This document shows, one piece after another, positions 8,478 through 17,255 of a stretch of 59,173 bases of DNA. The DNA comes from JAQUGA01 sp964521105 (GTDB lineage Bacteria; Bacteroidota; Bacteroidia; Bacteroidales; WCHB1-69), in contig CAZFPO010000008.1 in NCBI GenBank assembly GCA_964521105.1, positions 1 to 59,173 of the forward strand. Reading direction: 5' to 3'. The number at the start of each line of letters is the position of its first letter. Position 1 is the stretch's first letter. A model generated the notes under the pieces. The model was not told the origin of the DNA, searched no databases, and saw only the letters and a list, made by a program, of their open reading frames with translations. The position numbers and the translations under genes were made by a program.

Positions 8478-8509
8478 CAAAAGTACAATATTCCTTTTAT
8501 ATGGACAAA
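8478..8509 (-). promoter_or_regulatory. Bacteroidota promoter for the S41-M28-rsmI operon
   Basis: On the minus strand TTTG (8509-8506) is followed after 20 bp by TACTTTTG (8485-8478), matching both the -33 and the -7 elements. Transcription should begin near 8471, about 24 nt before the ATG at 8447. Confidence 0.65.
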
Positions 8510-8708
8510 AGAAATAGATAAACGCCAAATTTATTACTATTATTTTATAAAGAATTATAATTAAATTCAAAAAAAGTTAAAGAATTAAAACGTTAATTAA
8601 ATCTTTACCTCCCTGTTTTTCAGAACAATAACCACATCAAATATTCTAACTTAAAAACATTGAAACACAAAAGGCATATTATATACAGATTTTTGGAGTG
8701 CTTACTAA

Positions 8709-9308
8709 TTAGCCTATTTGTGATATTGGGACATAAATGGCTTCACTTAAAGACATCATTGCATTTATTAAAAAAACACCTTCAAATTCTCGCACATCTT
8801 TTAATTGAATAGATTTGGTTTTGATAATTTTTGATTTCAATAAAAATTCGCGTTGAACCCCACAGAGCAGCGGAGTATTAGGAGTGTAAAGAGTTGATTT
8901 TTCCTTAAAAACTAAGTTTGCAAAAAGGGAGTCGGTAACCATACCTTTTTGAATAAAAATTGGTAATGTGTCATTATTAAAATTTTTGCATAGTTCATTT
9001 AATATGCTTCTTTCTGAAAATTTATAATTATACAAAAAATCATCGGGCAACTCAACAAAAAGTAATCTGTTTATTTTTCTTCTTTCGTATGGTAAATATT
9101 GAATGGAAGAGATTTCCTTAGAATATTCCACACGTAATTTATATCGTTTATTATCGGGGGGTGGGTTATTATTAATTACCGAATCAAGACTAATTGCGTT
9201 TACTCTTTTAAAAAAATGTGCAAATGTTCTTTCCAATCGTGCTTGATGAAAATCCATCAATTCGGCTTTACCTTTAATAACTCTTATGCTTTCAATAAAG
9301 TGGTACAT
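8709..9308 (-). CDS. pabC: Aminotransferase class IV, aminodeoxychorismate lyase-like
   Basis: A 199-residue, short fold-type-IV PLP enzyme. It begins MYHFIESIRVIKGKAELMDF, then FHQARLERTFAHFF, as in PabC-like proteins of this phylum. A Lys in IFIQKGMVTDSLFANLVF is near the expected cofactor region. PabC converts 4-amino-4-deoxychorismate to p-aminobenzoate and pyruvate in folate synthesis. The gene overlaps pabB by 17 bp, which strongly supports the assignment. The protein is shorter than the enterobacterial enzyme (about 270 residues), normal for the Bacteroidota form. No partner glutamine amidotransferase (PabA) is in the window. Confidence 0.82.
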   Translation of the reverse strand: MYHFIESIRVIKGKAELMDFHQARLERTFAHFFKRVNAISLDSVINNNPPPDNKRYKLRVEYSKEISSIQYLPYERRKINRLLFVELPDDFLYNYKFSERSILNELCKNFNNDTLPIFIQKGMVTDSLFANLVFKEKSTLYTPNTPLLCGVQREFLLKSKIIKTKSIQLKDVREFEGVFLINAMMSLSEAIYVPISQIG

Positions 9309-10257
9309 AAATTTTATCTAACATTTCTTGATATTCTGATTTTGGGTCGCTGCTTATTGTAATTCCACCACCACTTCGATAAGTAAATCCGTTTTTGTTT
9401 TTTTCGATGTAACGAATCATAACCGCCGATTCAACCGTTTCACCGTCAAAAACACCCATAATGCCGGTATAAAACCCCCTATTATCAAGTTCAACTTGGT
9501 CGATAATTTGTAAGGTTTTATTTTTAGGAGCACCTGAAATAGAGCCCGCTGGAAGAAGATTCATGATAATATCTCCAAATCTGTTTTGCCAATTAGGCTC
9601 TAAGTTGCCACAAATTTCGGAACTAACTTGGAGAAGCTCTTTATTGTTTGTTTTAATACGGTCGATGTACCTAAACCGCTCCACCCTAACACTTTTTGAA
9701 ACTTTATTCAAATCGTTACGGATTAAATCAACAATGGTGTGGTGTTCATCTATTTCTTTTGAGTCGTTTAATATTTTTGATGCAGCATCTGGAATATTGG
9801 CATCAATGGTTCCTTTCATCGGAAACGAACGAATAGTATTATTTTTAATTCTAATAAATATTTCGGGAGAAAAAACAGTAAATTTTTTGGGTATCAAAAT
9901 CTTATATGGAGCATTGGAATAATAAAATATTTCATCGAGCGAAAGTGATGTTTCTATTTGAGTGGGCATTGTTAGATTTAATAAAAAGGTGTCGCCACGT
10001 TGAATACTTTTCAACACTTCATCAAACGACTTTTTATAATCAATAAAAGAAATTGGATTCTTTTTAAAATAAAAATTGGAAGGAGAATTAACTTTTGAAG
10101 TCTCAACATTAGAATAATTGGGAAATTTAATCTTAACAATTTCGGGATTTATTGGCAGTGAATAATTTAATAATTGCTTGGCTTGGAAATCAATGACAAA
10201 GAAAAATGGTTCCCGTTGGCTGGCTTTACGATTTAATTCTTCGGCAATGTTTTTCAT
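9292..10257 (-). CDS. pabB: Aminodeoxychorismate synthase component I
   Basis: A 321-residue chorismate-binding enzyme. The core motifs are present: GDTFLLNLTMPTQIE, KGTIDANIPDA, IDEHHTIVDLIRNDLNKVS, LLPAGSISGAPKNKT and GFYTGIMGVFDG. It aminates chorismate to 4-amino-4-deoxychorismate, using ammonia from PabA. It is shorter than E. coli PabB because the N-terminal tryptophan-binding lobe is reduced, a form common in this phylum. It lies 3 bp after the protease-glycosidase ORF and overlaps pabC by 17 bp, so the folate pair is at the end of that transcription unit. Confidence 0.9.
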   Translation of the reverse strand: MKNIAEELNRKASQREPFFFVIDFQAKQLLNYSLPINPEIVKIKFPNYSNVETSKVNSPSNFYFKKNPISFIDYKKSFDEVLKSIQRGDTFLLNLTMPTQIETSLSLDEIFYYSNAPYKILIPKKFTVFSPEIFIRIKNNTIRSFPMKGTIDANIPDAASKILNDSKEIDEHHTIVDLIRNDLNKVSKSVRVERFRYIDRIKTNNKELLQVSSEICGNLEPNWQNRFGDIIMNLLPAGSISGAPKNKTLQIIDQVELDNRGFYTGIMGVFDGETVESAVMIRYIEKNKNGFTYRSGGGITISSDPKSEYQEMLDKIYVPLY

Positions 10258-10260
10258 TTA

Positions 10261-12621
10261 TTAATCGTATTTTTCCAGTTCAATTCTGCCAATATTTTTA
10301 ATTTTAACGTTATCGAAATAAACGACTTTGTGCTTGGTTTCTTTTTCTAAAGCCGAAATTTTAACATAAGTTATCTCGTCGGAAGAACAAAGCGAAAAAT
10401 TTCCCCATTTGTCGGAAAATGTATAAACATGTTTTTCCCATTTTTTATTCCAACCGTATATTACAGCATCTTGAATTGGTGTTCCCTTTTCATCTTCAAC
10501 CAAACCCTTAATTTGAAAGGAACAATCTTCGGTACGATAATAATGAAGGTCGTCGGCATTATTACTTTCGTTTATATTAAAAACGGCATTTCTATTTTTA
10601 AACGTTTCGACAGCGGGTTTAAAATTTCCTTTTTGATCAATTAATCCAAACCAATTTTGTTCACTACCCCAAAACACATCTCGATAAACCCACCAAGAGA
10701 AACCGATTGCTCCCGAAGAAATAGATTTTTCGAAAGAAAACTTAGCATATTTTTTTTGCATTTCAAGACTTCCCCATGCTGGATATGTTTTTGCTGTATC
10801 ACTTCCACTATAGCCCGTTTCGCCAATTATCCATGGTTTTTTAATGTTTGTTTTTATCCATTTTAACGATGCTTCAACGTATCCAAAATCGTTTGGTTTT
10901 GGATACAAATGAAAACTCAAAAAATCACAATTCACAATCGACGGATCCCAAATCATTACATCTTCGTGCCCTAATAATCCGTAAGTTATAAGTACATTTT
11001 TATCATTTTTACGTATCGTTTTATACCAATTTCGGGTGGTTTTTTCAATTTCTTTTTTGCTCGTCAAAACCGATGATGAATAGAGTGGCTCATTGTATAA
11101 ATCGTAAGCAAATAGTGCTGGATTATTTTTTAAGGTATCGGAAATAATTGATAACCAGTCGGCATAAGTATCGCTAATATTTTGGCGATGCAAATTTGCC
11201 CTTCCGGTAAGTAAAATTACTTTTAATCCAAGCTCGTTTGCTTCATAAATAACTTTGTTTAAAATTGATGCTAAAATTTTACTATTTGCCTTTGAATAAG
11301 CTACTTTCAAGTTTTCAATCTGTTGTCCATTTTTTGTTAAAAAATAAAGATTTCTGTTTCTTGTTTGGTTTGTTGCCTCCATTTCTAAACCACACAGTCG
11401 AATACAATTGAAGCCCATTTCTTTTATTCGAACAAAGTCCGAAAAAATAGCCATTAACGCATCGGTTTCGTTGGAGCAACATCGATTATTGTTTGATGAA
11501 TAACCATGATGTGGACCCGCAAAAAAAGAACTTCCATCAATGGAATAAATATCAATTTGATAATTTAAAACCAATGGATAAAAATCGACATTGTTTAAAT
11601 TAAATTTTCCGTTTTCGAGTTTAACCTGCTGTTCATTTAAGCGTTGCGAAAAAGCATTTAATGAAATTAAAACAAAAAGTATTAAGTAATAAAACGAATG
11701 TTTACTCATGAATAATTTTTTGTTGAACAATAAAAAAATTAAAACAATTGATAAAACGGTGGAAATAGCGACTACCCAAACATTCGAAGAGCTTCCTACC
11801 TGATGATAATCAGACGAAATATATCCATTATAGAATAAATAAGCAGCCACAACCGAAATTCCATTATTTAAAGCATGAGCAATAATAGCTGGTTTTAGCG
11901 ACATTCCGTAAGCAACTGCATATCCTAAAATTAAACCAAGAGCTATACGGGGGAAAAATGAAAAAAACTGCATGTGCATAGCACTAAACAATATCGATGA
12001 AATTAGTACAGCAATGTGTACGCTTTTGGTTCGTTCAATTAAAATGCGTTGTAAAGCTCCTCTAAATAAAAGTTCTTCGCACACAGCTGGTACAATAGCT
12101 ATTAAAAAAAGATTGAACAATAATCCTTCAATGCTCGATACTTTTAAAAAAACATCCATCATCTTTTCGGAAGCTAATTCTTGATTTCGTAGAGAACTCT
12201 CAACCCATTGAAAACTTTCGGGTAAGTGAATTTGTTGATTTAATTCCATTAAAATTGAAACCATTGGAAGTGAGCAAAGTAGAGCAAAAATTGATAATAA
12301 ATAAACCCAAAATGGCGGATTTTTGGACAAATACAAAAAACTGATGGTGTTTTTTGTGTTTAATCGTGCAAAAAAGAAAGCTGTTCCAGCAAAAACTCCA
12401 ATTTGTGTTACTAATTGCATTATTTTTAACCATGTAACATTTGAATAAAGAGCATCACCTTGCATGTTTTCAATCACGTCTTTTCCTAAAAAGGGGATAC
12501 TAAATAGAAGAAAAATGATTGGAATAATAATATACAATGCCATAAACAACATCAAGAAAATCAGAAATTTATGATAAAAAGGCTTGTTTTTTAAAAAAGC
12601 ATAATCGATTATTGATTTCAT
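10261..12621 (-). CDS. CPBP intramembrane metalloprotease joined to a GH5-like glycosidase domain
   Basis: One 786-codon frame. Residues 1-304 form a CPBP (CAAX/Abi) protease with about eight membrane helices and the motifs CEELLFRG (Glu182-Glu183, Arg187), FSAMH (His216) and AHALNN (His249). From Met305 (ATG at 11709) the sequence looks like a new protein: MSKHSFYYLILFVLISLNAF is a good Sec signal ending in SQ. A TIM-barrel glycosidase-like domain follows, with FNCIRLCG, the proton donor in YDLYNEPL (Glu511) and the nucleophile in IIGETG (Glu601). A carboxypeptidase-regulatory-like beta domain ends it (about 700-786). Either a true fusion or two genes joined by loss of a stop, possibly with internal initiation. 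Exact glycosidase family and substrate are not readable. Confidence 0.82.
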   Translation of the reverse strand: MKSIIDYAFLKNKPFYHKFLIFLMLFMALYIIIPIIFLLFSIPFLGKDVIENMQGDALYSNVTWLKIMQLVTQIGVFAGTAFFFARLNTKNTISFLYLSKNPPFWVYLLSIFALLCSLPMVSILMELNQQIHLPESFQWVESSLRNQELASEKMMDVFLKVSSIEGLLFNLFLIAIVPAVCEELLFRGALQRILIERTKSVHIAVLISSILFSAMHMQFFSFFPRIALGLILGYAVAYGMSLKPAIIAHALNNGISVVAAYLFYNGYISSDYHQVGSSSNVWVVAISTVLSIVLIFLLFNKKLFMSKHSFYYLILFVLISLNAFSQRLNEQQVKLENGKFNLNNVDFYPLVLNYQIDIYSIDGSSFFAGPHHGYSSNNNRCCSNETDALMAIFSDFVRIKEMGFNCIRLCGLEMEATNQTRNRNLYFLTKNGQQIENLKVAYSKANSKILASILNKVIYEANELGLKVILLTGRANLHRQNISDTYADWLSIISDTLKNNPALFAYDLYNEPLYSSSVLTSKKEIEKTTRNWYKTIRKNDKNVLITYGLLGHEDVMIWDPSIVNCDFLSFHLYPKPNDFGYVEASLKWIKTNIKKPWIIGETGYSGSDTAKTYPAWGSLEMQKKYAKFSFEKSISSGAIGFSWWVYRDVFWGSEQNWFGLIDQKGNFKPAVETFKNRNAVFNINESNNADDLHYYRTEDCSFQIKGLVEDEKGTPIQDAVIYGWNKKWEKHVYTFSDKWGNFSLCSSDEITYVKISALEKETKHKVVYFDNVKIKNIGRIELEKYD

Positions 12622-12629
12622 TTCATTAA

Positions 12630-13217
12630 TTATTCTTTAATCCAAACATTTACAATTTCACCAACGTACATTTTGTGAAAATCCTTGTTGGGATACTTAG
12701 ATTTTACAGTTTCTTTATCAATAAAATCCTCTTCTTTTAAAAAGGTTGAAAACAGTTTTTTACATTCAATAATGATACGAGCTTCTTTAAAAGCTACACT
12801 TCCATTGGGTGTTTTAAACGGAGTAAGCCCCGATTGAGTCATTTTATCAAAATTACGCCCCGATTTGGTGCCTAATAATTTAAGGATTTCTCGATATTGT
12901 TCGGCATAAAATGATATGGTATAATAGTCTTCTTTTTCAGTAAATTCAAAAGTGTATCGTTGTGGGCGAACAAAAATAAATGAAACAGGCTTTTCCCATA
13001 GCCATCCTAATCCGCCCCAGCTGGCTGTCATCATGTTAAACTTTGTTTCAGGACTACCTGCCGCTACAAGCATCCATTGTTTACCTATTAAGTCAAATAC
13101 ATTTTCGTTGAGTTTATTAACTTCGATTTTTTTAAAATTTTCCATATACTGATTGTTTTGTGAGTAACCTTGAATTATTATAAAAAGAAATACAAAGAAA
13201 ATTGCTTTTTGTTTCAT
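12630..13217 (-). CDS. Flavin reductase-like FMN-binding protein with N-terminal signal-like segment
   Basis: A 195-residue protein whose body (from about Met25) matches the flavin reductase-like split-barrel fold (flavoredoxin type): MTASWGGLGWLWEKPVSFIFVRPQRYT and the later YAEQYREILKLLGTKSGR. The first 24 residues (MKQKAIFFVFLFIIIQGYSQ...) look like a cleavable Sec signal, unusual for an FMN protein. Either it is exported or translation starts at Met25 (13145), giving a usual cytoplasmic 171-residue protein. It precedes the protease-glycosidase ORF by 8 bp and should lead that operon. Electron donor and acceptor are unknown. Confidence 0.78.
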   Translation of the reverse strand: MKQKAIFFVFLFIIIQGYSQNNQYMENFKKIEVNKLNENVFDLIGKQWMLVAAGSPETKFNMMTASWGGLGWLWEKPVSFIFVRPQRYTFEFTEKEDYYTISFYAEQYREILKLLGTKSGRNFDKMTQSGLTPFKTPNGSVAFKEARIIIECKKLFSTFLKEEDFIDKETVKSKYPNKDFHKMYVGEIVNVWIKE

Positions 13218-13247
13218 GACACTTTATTTTTAGAAGAGGTAAAAGTA

Positions 13248-13277
13248 TAAAAAAATCCCGAGTTTTACTCGGGATTT
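13248..13277 (-). terminator. Intrinsic terminator after the DUF4476 gene
   Basis: A 10-bp stem, AAATCCCGAG (13253-13262) with CTCGGGATTT (13268-13277), around a TTTTA loop. On the minus strand it is followed by a T-run (A-run at 13248-13255 on the plus strand). It lies 44 bp past the stop of the 13321-14625 gene and ends that operon. Confidence 0.85.
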
Positions 13278-13320
13278 AATTGGGTTTCCACAACAAATAA
13301 ATTAATTTATCTGTTTCCCA

Positions 13321-14625
13321 TTATTTTTGCTTACTTTGAATATATTCATCTAATTCTTCACGCGAGCTCGAAAAGCTAAACACGTCGTTAACCATATAAA
13401 ACTTTGCCTTTTCAAAAGTATAGTCATAGGCAAATTTTGCATATTCAAGTTTATCGTTTTCAAAACTAAAAAGTTTGCAAATTTCTTTAATTTGAGCAAC
13501 CGACAGACAATTAGCTTTTGTAGCTTGTTTTGCAACTCTCATTTTATCTTCGGCAAAACTTGCTTTTTTTATTTGAGTTTTTACTTCCTCAAAATCATTA
13601 GCTGGCATTGCTGCTCTACAATTATTATACGAATTGTCGTTATGTTGCGATGGTTGTGTATTAGGACGATGTGGCTGCGTTGTGGTTTGTGGAGTGGTGG
13701 TTGTAGTTGTATTTGTGTTGGTGGTTCCAGCATTTAAAAAACTAATTAATTCTTTTTGTTTATTTTCGCTTTTTATAGCCTTTACAACCACACCATAGTT
13801 TTCGGTATCCCAAGTGTATCGATAGCCAAATTTTGCCACTTCGAGTTCATCAACCGTGGGGTAATTAAGTTGTATAATTCCTGCAACTTGTTCAGACAAC
13901 ATACAGTTTTTACTAAAAATTGATTTAATATATTCTAATCGGCTAAACATATTTTGAGCTTCAATATCGTATTTAAAATCCATGTACCCTTTTTGACTCA
14001 TCGATGGATTTTGGCACATTGAGCCATTTTTCATATAGCTACTTGTAATGTTGCTTGATGTCGTTGTTTGCGATGTATGTTGAGTTGTCGTTGTAGTTGT
14101 TTGAGTGTTTGTGGGGACATTCATATTTACATTAAAATCAACTCCTAAATTTGGGTCTTTAACTGTCATGTTAACACTGTTATTATTCACAGTTGTAGTT
14201 TGAGTTTGCTGAGGTTGAGTAACGTTCGTTTGAGTTTGTTGAGGTTGTGTTGTTGTTTGCTGTGTTTGTGTTGTACCGCTACCTACTGGTTCAAAATTAA
14301 CGATACGAAGTACATATTTACCCTTGTCTTTTTTTCGAAGTTCATAGGTTAAATTACAAACTTGTTCATCTACGTTAATTGTGTAAATTGACTGATCAAC
14401 TGTGGTTAATTTTTCATCATCAATTAGCACTTTAATTTTAAATGAGCGATCAACAATATTATCAACCGTAACCGACGTTGCTGGCTTTTCGTTTTGTTTT
14501 ATTCCATTTCGAACAATCCAAAATTTTTCACCGTCTTTACTAAATATTGTCAAAGAAGACTTTACTTGTGCATTCACTTGGAATGAAATAAAGGCAATGA
14601 TAAATAAGATTCCAATTTTTTTCAT
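13321..14625 (-). CDS. Secreted protein with two DUF4476-like domains and a Thr/Gln-rich linker
   Basis: A 434-residue protein with a signal peptide (MKKIGILFIIAFISFQVNAQ) and a beta-rich N-terminal part (about 22-115). Two low-complexity Thr/Gln/Asn stretches follow (about 118-200 and 300-335). Each precedes a helical DUF4476-like domain: about 210-298 (LEYIKSIFSKNCML) and about 340-432 (VKTQIKKASFAEDKMRVAKQ). The second is the better match, with FSFENDKLEYAKFAYDY, and the first repeats the same pattern (VDELEVAKFGYRYTWD). Function unknown; probably periplasmic or surface-exposed. It ends the operon started at 17084, and a terminator follows. Confidence 0.82.
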   Translation of the reverse strand: MKKIGILFIIAFISFQVNAQVKSSLTIFSKDGEKFWIVRNGIKQNEKPATSVTVDNIVDRSFKIKVLIDDEKLTTVDQSIYTINVDEQVCNLTYELRKKDKGKYVLRIVNFEPVGSGTTQTQQTTTQPQQTQTNVTQPQQTQTTTVNNNSVNMTVKDPNLGVDFNVNMNVPTNTQTTTTTTQHTSQTTTSSNITSSYMKNGSMCQNPSMSQKGYMDFKYDIEAQNMFSRLEYIKSIFSKNCMLSEQVAGIIQLNYPTVDELEVAKFGYRYTWDTENYGVVVKAIKSENKQKELISFLNAGTTNTNTTTTTTPQTTTQPHRPNTQPSQHNDNSYNNCRAAMPANDFEEVKTQIKKASFAEDKMRVAKQATKANCLSVAQIKEICKLFSFENDKLEYAKFAYDYTFEKAKFYMVNDVFSFSSSREELDEYIQSKQK

Positions 14626-14637
14626 ATTATTTATTTT

Positions 14638-15957
14638 TTATTTTACTTTCGGAGTAGTTTTTTTAACAGGAGATTTTGTGGGTGTTTTAGCAGGTGTAGT
14701 CGTTTTAGGTTTAGTAGTAGTGGTTTTAGGTTTGGTCTCGGTAGTAGTGGTTTTAGGAGGAGTTGTAGTTTTTGTATCTTCTTTAGGTTGTTCAACTTGA
14801 GTTTTTGCGTTATCTAATTCCGGCACTTTTTCTTTACGAGGAGCGAATGAAATTTGTCGTCCATAAATTAATCGAACATCCATTTCTTTAGACGCAAAAA
14901 AAGGAATTTGGTCGGCATAGTCGATAATTTTATCGGCTAATTCATCTGGACGCTTGCGGAAAGTGCAAATTAGCTTTGTATAATTGTCAAAACTTACTAT
15001 TTCCATTTGACCACCAAAATTATTATCCGATTTAAGTTTGGTACGAAGGTCTCTAAAATCGCGATACGAACCGGAAGCATAAAATCTTAATTCATAAGGA
15101 GTTCCATTATTAACCCAATCGCCAATGTATGTATTGAACACTTTAAAAAGTTTATCAATATTTGAATTAACAGCGGTTGTAACACCACTAAACATTGTTG
15201 CTTTAGCTTCTTTTCCACTATTCCAATCACTTTCCATAATAATTGTTCCCAGTCCTTCCGCAGTACAATTATCGTATGCTTTTAATTCGATAATAATTTT
15301 TGAAGATGTACGAGTATCAAAAGCTTCACTACGTTCGGAAATACGAATACTACTAATTTTAATTATAAATTGAGCATCGGCTTTAAAACCAAGTTGTTGA
15401 ACGTATGTTTCTTCGCTAGCATCTTTTGATTCCTGAAAAATTCGTTGAGATTCTTTGTTTAACTCATCAAACCGTGATTTCTCAATGTAGCGATATTTTC
15501 GGTTTGACAAGGCCTCATTAATGCGTTCCACAGCAAAATTATAAATATCTAACTCTTCTGTTTTTACTTTTCGAGGATCGAACATAACTAAAAAGCGAAT
15601 TCCGCCAATTGTTTTAGCCATTAAGTTAACATCTGCTTTTAATGGAGCTAAACTAACAACCGCTTTAACCATAATTTCAAAACGGTCTTTCATTGGTGTT
15701 TCTTTAACAATTGAATAGCTTGCAATATACCCTTCTGTTTTTGTAGAAATTGCATCGGATAAAACCATATAATTTTCGACTTGCGTTTGTGAAGATACTG
15801 CAACCCCAACAGCTTGTCCAACAGCAGTTCTAAGCGCATCTTGCAATGCATCTTCTCGAGTTAAGCCTACTCCTTTAACCTCAACGGTAGTTGTTTCTTG
15901 TGCCATCATTCCAACACAGAGAAATAAAACAAATATTGTTGCAAATATTTTTCTCAT
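14638..15957 (-). CDS. Secreted LPP20/FlgT-N-like protein with Thr/Pro/Lys-rich tail
   Basis: A 439-residue protein with a signal peptide (MRKIFATIFVLFLCVGMMAQ). The first domain (about 22-110) contains TREDALQDALRTAVGQAVGV, the pattern shared by LPP20-like and FlgT N-terminal domains. A larger domain follows, and then a low-complexity tail of Thr, Pro and Lys repeats (about 385-439). It lies 12 bp upstream of the DUF4476 gene and 11 bp downstream of another LPP20-like gene, so the three appear co-transcribed. The role is unknown; LPP20-like domains occur in periplasmic and outer-membrane lipoproteins. No flagellar genes are near, so a flagellar role is not implied. Confidence 0.75.
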   Translation of the reverse strand: MRKIFATIFVLFLCVGMMAQETTTVEVKGVGLTREDALQDALRTAVGQAVGVAVSSQTQVENYMVLSDAISTKTEGYIASYSIVKETPMKDRFEIMVKAVVSLAPLKADVNLMAKTIGGIRFLVMFDPRKVKTEELDIYNFAVERINEALSNRKYRYIEKSRFDELNKESQRIFQESKDASEETYVQQLGFKADAQFIIKISSIRISERSEAFDTRTSSKIIIELKAYDNCTAEGLGTIIMESDWNSGKEAKATMFSGVTTAVNSNIDKLFKVFNTYIGDWVNNGTPYELRFYASGSYRDFRDLRTKLKSDNNFGGQMEIVSFDNYTKLICTFRKRPDELADKIIDYADQIPFFASKEMDVRLIYGRQISFAPRKEKVPELDNAKTQVEQPKEDTKTTTPPKTTTTETKPKTTTTKPKTTTPAKTPTKSPVKKTTPKVK

Positions 15958-15968
15958 AGTATTTTAAA

Positions 15969-17084
15969 TTATAAAATTAATGCCATTGCAATTTTTCCAA
16001 CAGTAGTGGCTACTTTACCAATTTTTTGCCAATTGATTTTTTTAGCAATTTTACTGTTATCAATTTTTATCGTACCATCAAACGATTCAATAACATCAAT
16101 TACTTGAGCTCCTTTTTTTGAACCAATGGTATTAATTATTTCTTTTGATGCGGAAACAATTTTAGGAAATTTGCCTGTTTTAGGGTCAAAATACTTACTA
16201 TAATCAAGTAAAATATTATTATTTTCGTCCATAATTATTGGGAACATGCTCGGGCTGTATTCTTTTCCATTAAAATTGAAAACCATATCGGTAATGTCTT
16301 CAGTTTTAATTTCCTCCGAATTACCTGTTTCAAATGGGATAGTAGTTTTTCCCATGGTAGCTTTTTTCGATTTTTGATCTAAATTTTTAAAGATTGCAGG
16401 AGCAACACCGCCTTTATCGTATAATGGAACCCTCATGGTTACTTCAATATAACCATCTTTTTCAACAGCTTCGCCAACTTGTTGAGCATTTTTAATTACA
16501 CCGTCAACTTGTGTAAGGATGTAATCACTTTCGGTTATCATATCAACCACTTTCGTTTCGGAAACAACGCGAACTCCTTTTATAATTTCTAATAAATTTC
16601 GCTGTGCTTCAACAATTGCTCCTCTTCGTGCCATTAATTTAGCTTGAGCTGGATTTTTAAATTTTTCGTTATCAATAACCGACATTCCTTTTGCTTCGAC
16701 ATATTGTTCTGTCCAATCGATTTTACCTTTGGGTAAATTTTCAACTATTGGTTCATAAGCAGGGTCTGTAGTTTCTGTGGGCGTATTTTTAACAGTTTGG
16801 TCTTTGGGTGTTTTATCGATAGGCTTTTGAGTAGTTGTTTCGGGTTTAGTTTTTTTAGGATTATTGTCTTTTGCTTTTGTATTAGTAGCAGGTTTGGTTT
16901 TGTCGATTGGTTTCGTTTTATCGACTTTATTAACGTTTTTATTTGTAGTTTTTTCTACTTTTTTTGTTTCTTTTGGCTTTTGTGCCGAAACTTGAAGCGT
17001 ATTACCGGTCAAAAATATTCCAAGTATAAACAGAATCAAAATTTGACTTGTGAAAAAATGAGTTTTTGAGTTTTTCATCTTCAT
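15969..17084 (-). CDS. Secreted LPP20-like domain protein with Lys/Thr/Pro-rich N-terminal linker
   Basis: A 371-residue protein with a signal-like helix (about 8-35, ending SAQ). A long Lys/Thr/Asn/Pro low-complexity stretch (about 37-110) precedes an LPP20-like domain (about 118-230). The domain has the motif AKLMARRGAIVEAQRNLLEII followed by DGYIEVTMRVPLY. The C-terminal 130 residues have no family I recognise. It is the first gene of the unit ending at 13321, and shares domain type and linker chemistry with the next gene. A 7-bp-arm inverted repeat, TTTGTAA/TTACAAA, lies upstream at 17127-17142. Confidence 0.75.
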   Translation of the reverse strand: MKMKNSKTHFFTSQILILFILGIFLTGNTLQVSAQKPKETKKVEKTTNKNVNKVDKTKPIDKTKPATNTKAKDNNPKKTKPETTTQKPIDKTPKDQTVKNTPTETTDPAYEPIVENLPKGKIDWTEQYVEAKGMSVIDNEKFKNPAQAKLMARRGAIVEAQRNLLEIIKGVRVVSETKVVDMITESDYILTQVDGVIKNAQQVGEAVEKDGYIEVTMRVPLYDKGGVAPAIFKNLDQKSKKATMGKTTIPFETGNSEEIKTEDITDMVFNFNGKEYSPSMFPIIMDENNNILLDYSKYFDPKTGKFPKIVSASKEIINTIGSKKGAQVIDVIESFDGTIKIDNSKIAKKINWQKIGKVATTVGKIAMALIL

Positions 17085-17255
17085 TGGTTTTAATAAATAT
17101 TAATTTAAATTGATATAGCCTTATAATTTGTAAAATTACAAAATTTAATTAAAAATAACTTTTTTGCAAAAATACAAAATTTGCGGAAGTCGGTTTTGCA
17201 AAACTTGTGCCATCTTTACAATAACGCCTTTTAATAATTTTAATAACGCCAAAAT

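Noticed and set aside
14638..15957. Flagellar assembly role for the FlgT-like protein
   Set aside because: Only the short N-terminal domain is alike and there is no flagellar gene anywhere in the window.
17127..17142. Inverted repeat TTTGTAA/TTACAAA as a terminator or operator
   Set aside because: Arms of only 7 A/T-rich bp with a 2-nt spacer are expected by chance in this composition; mentioned under the gene only.
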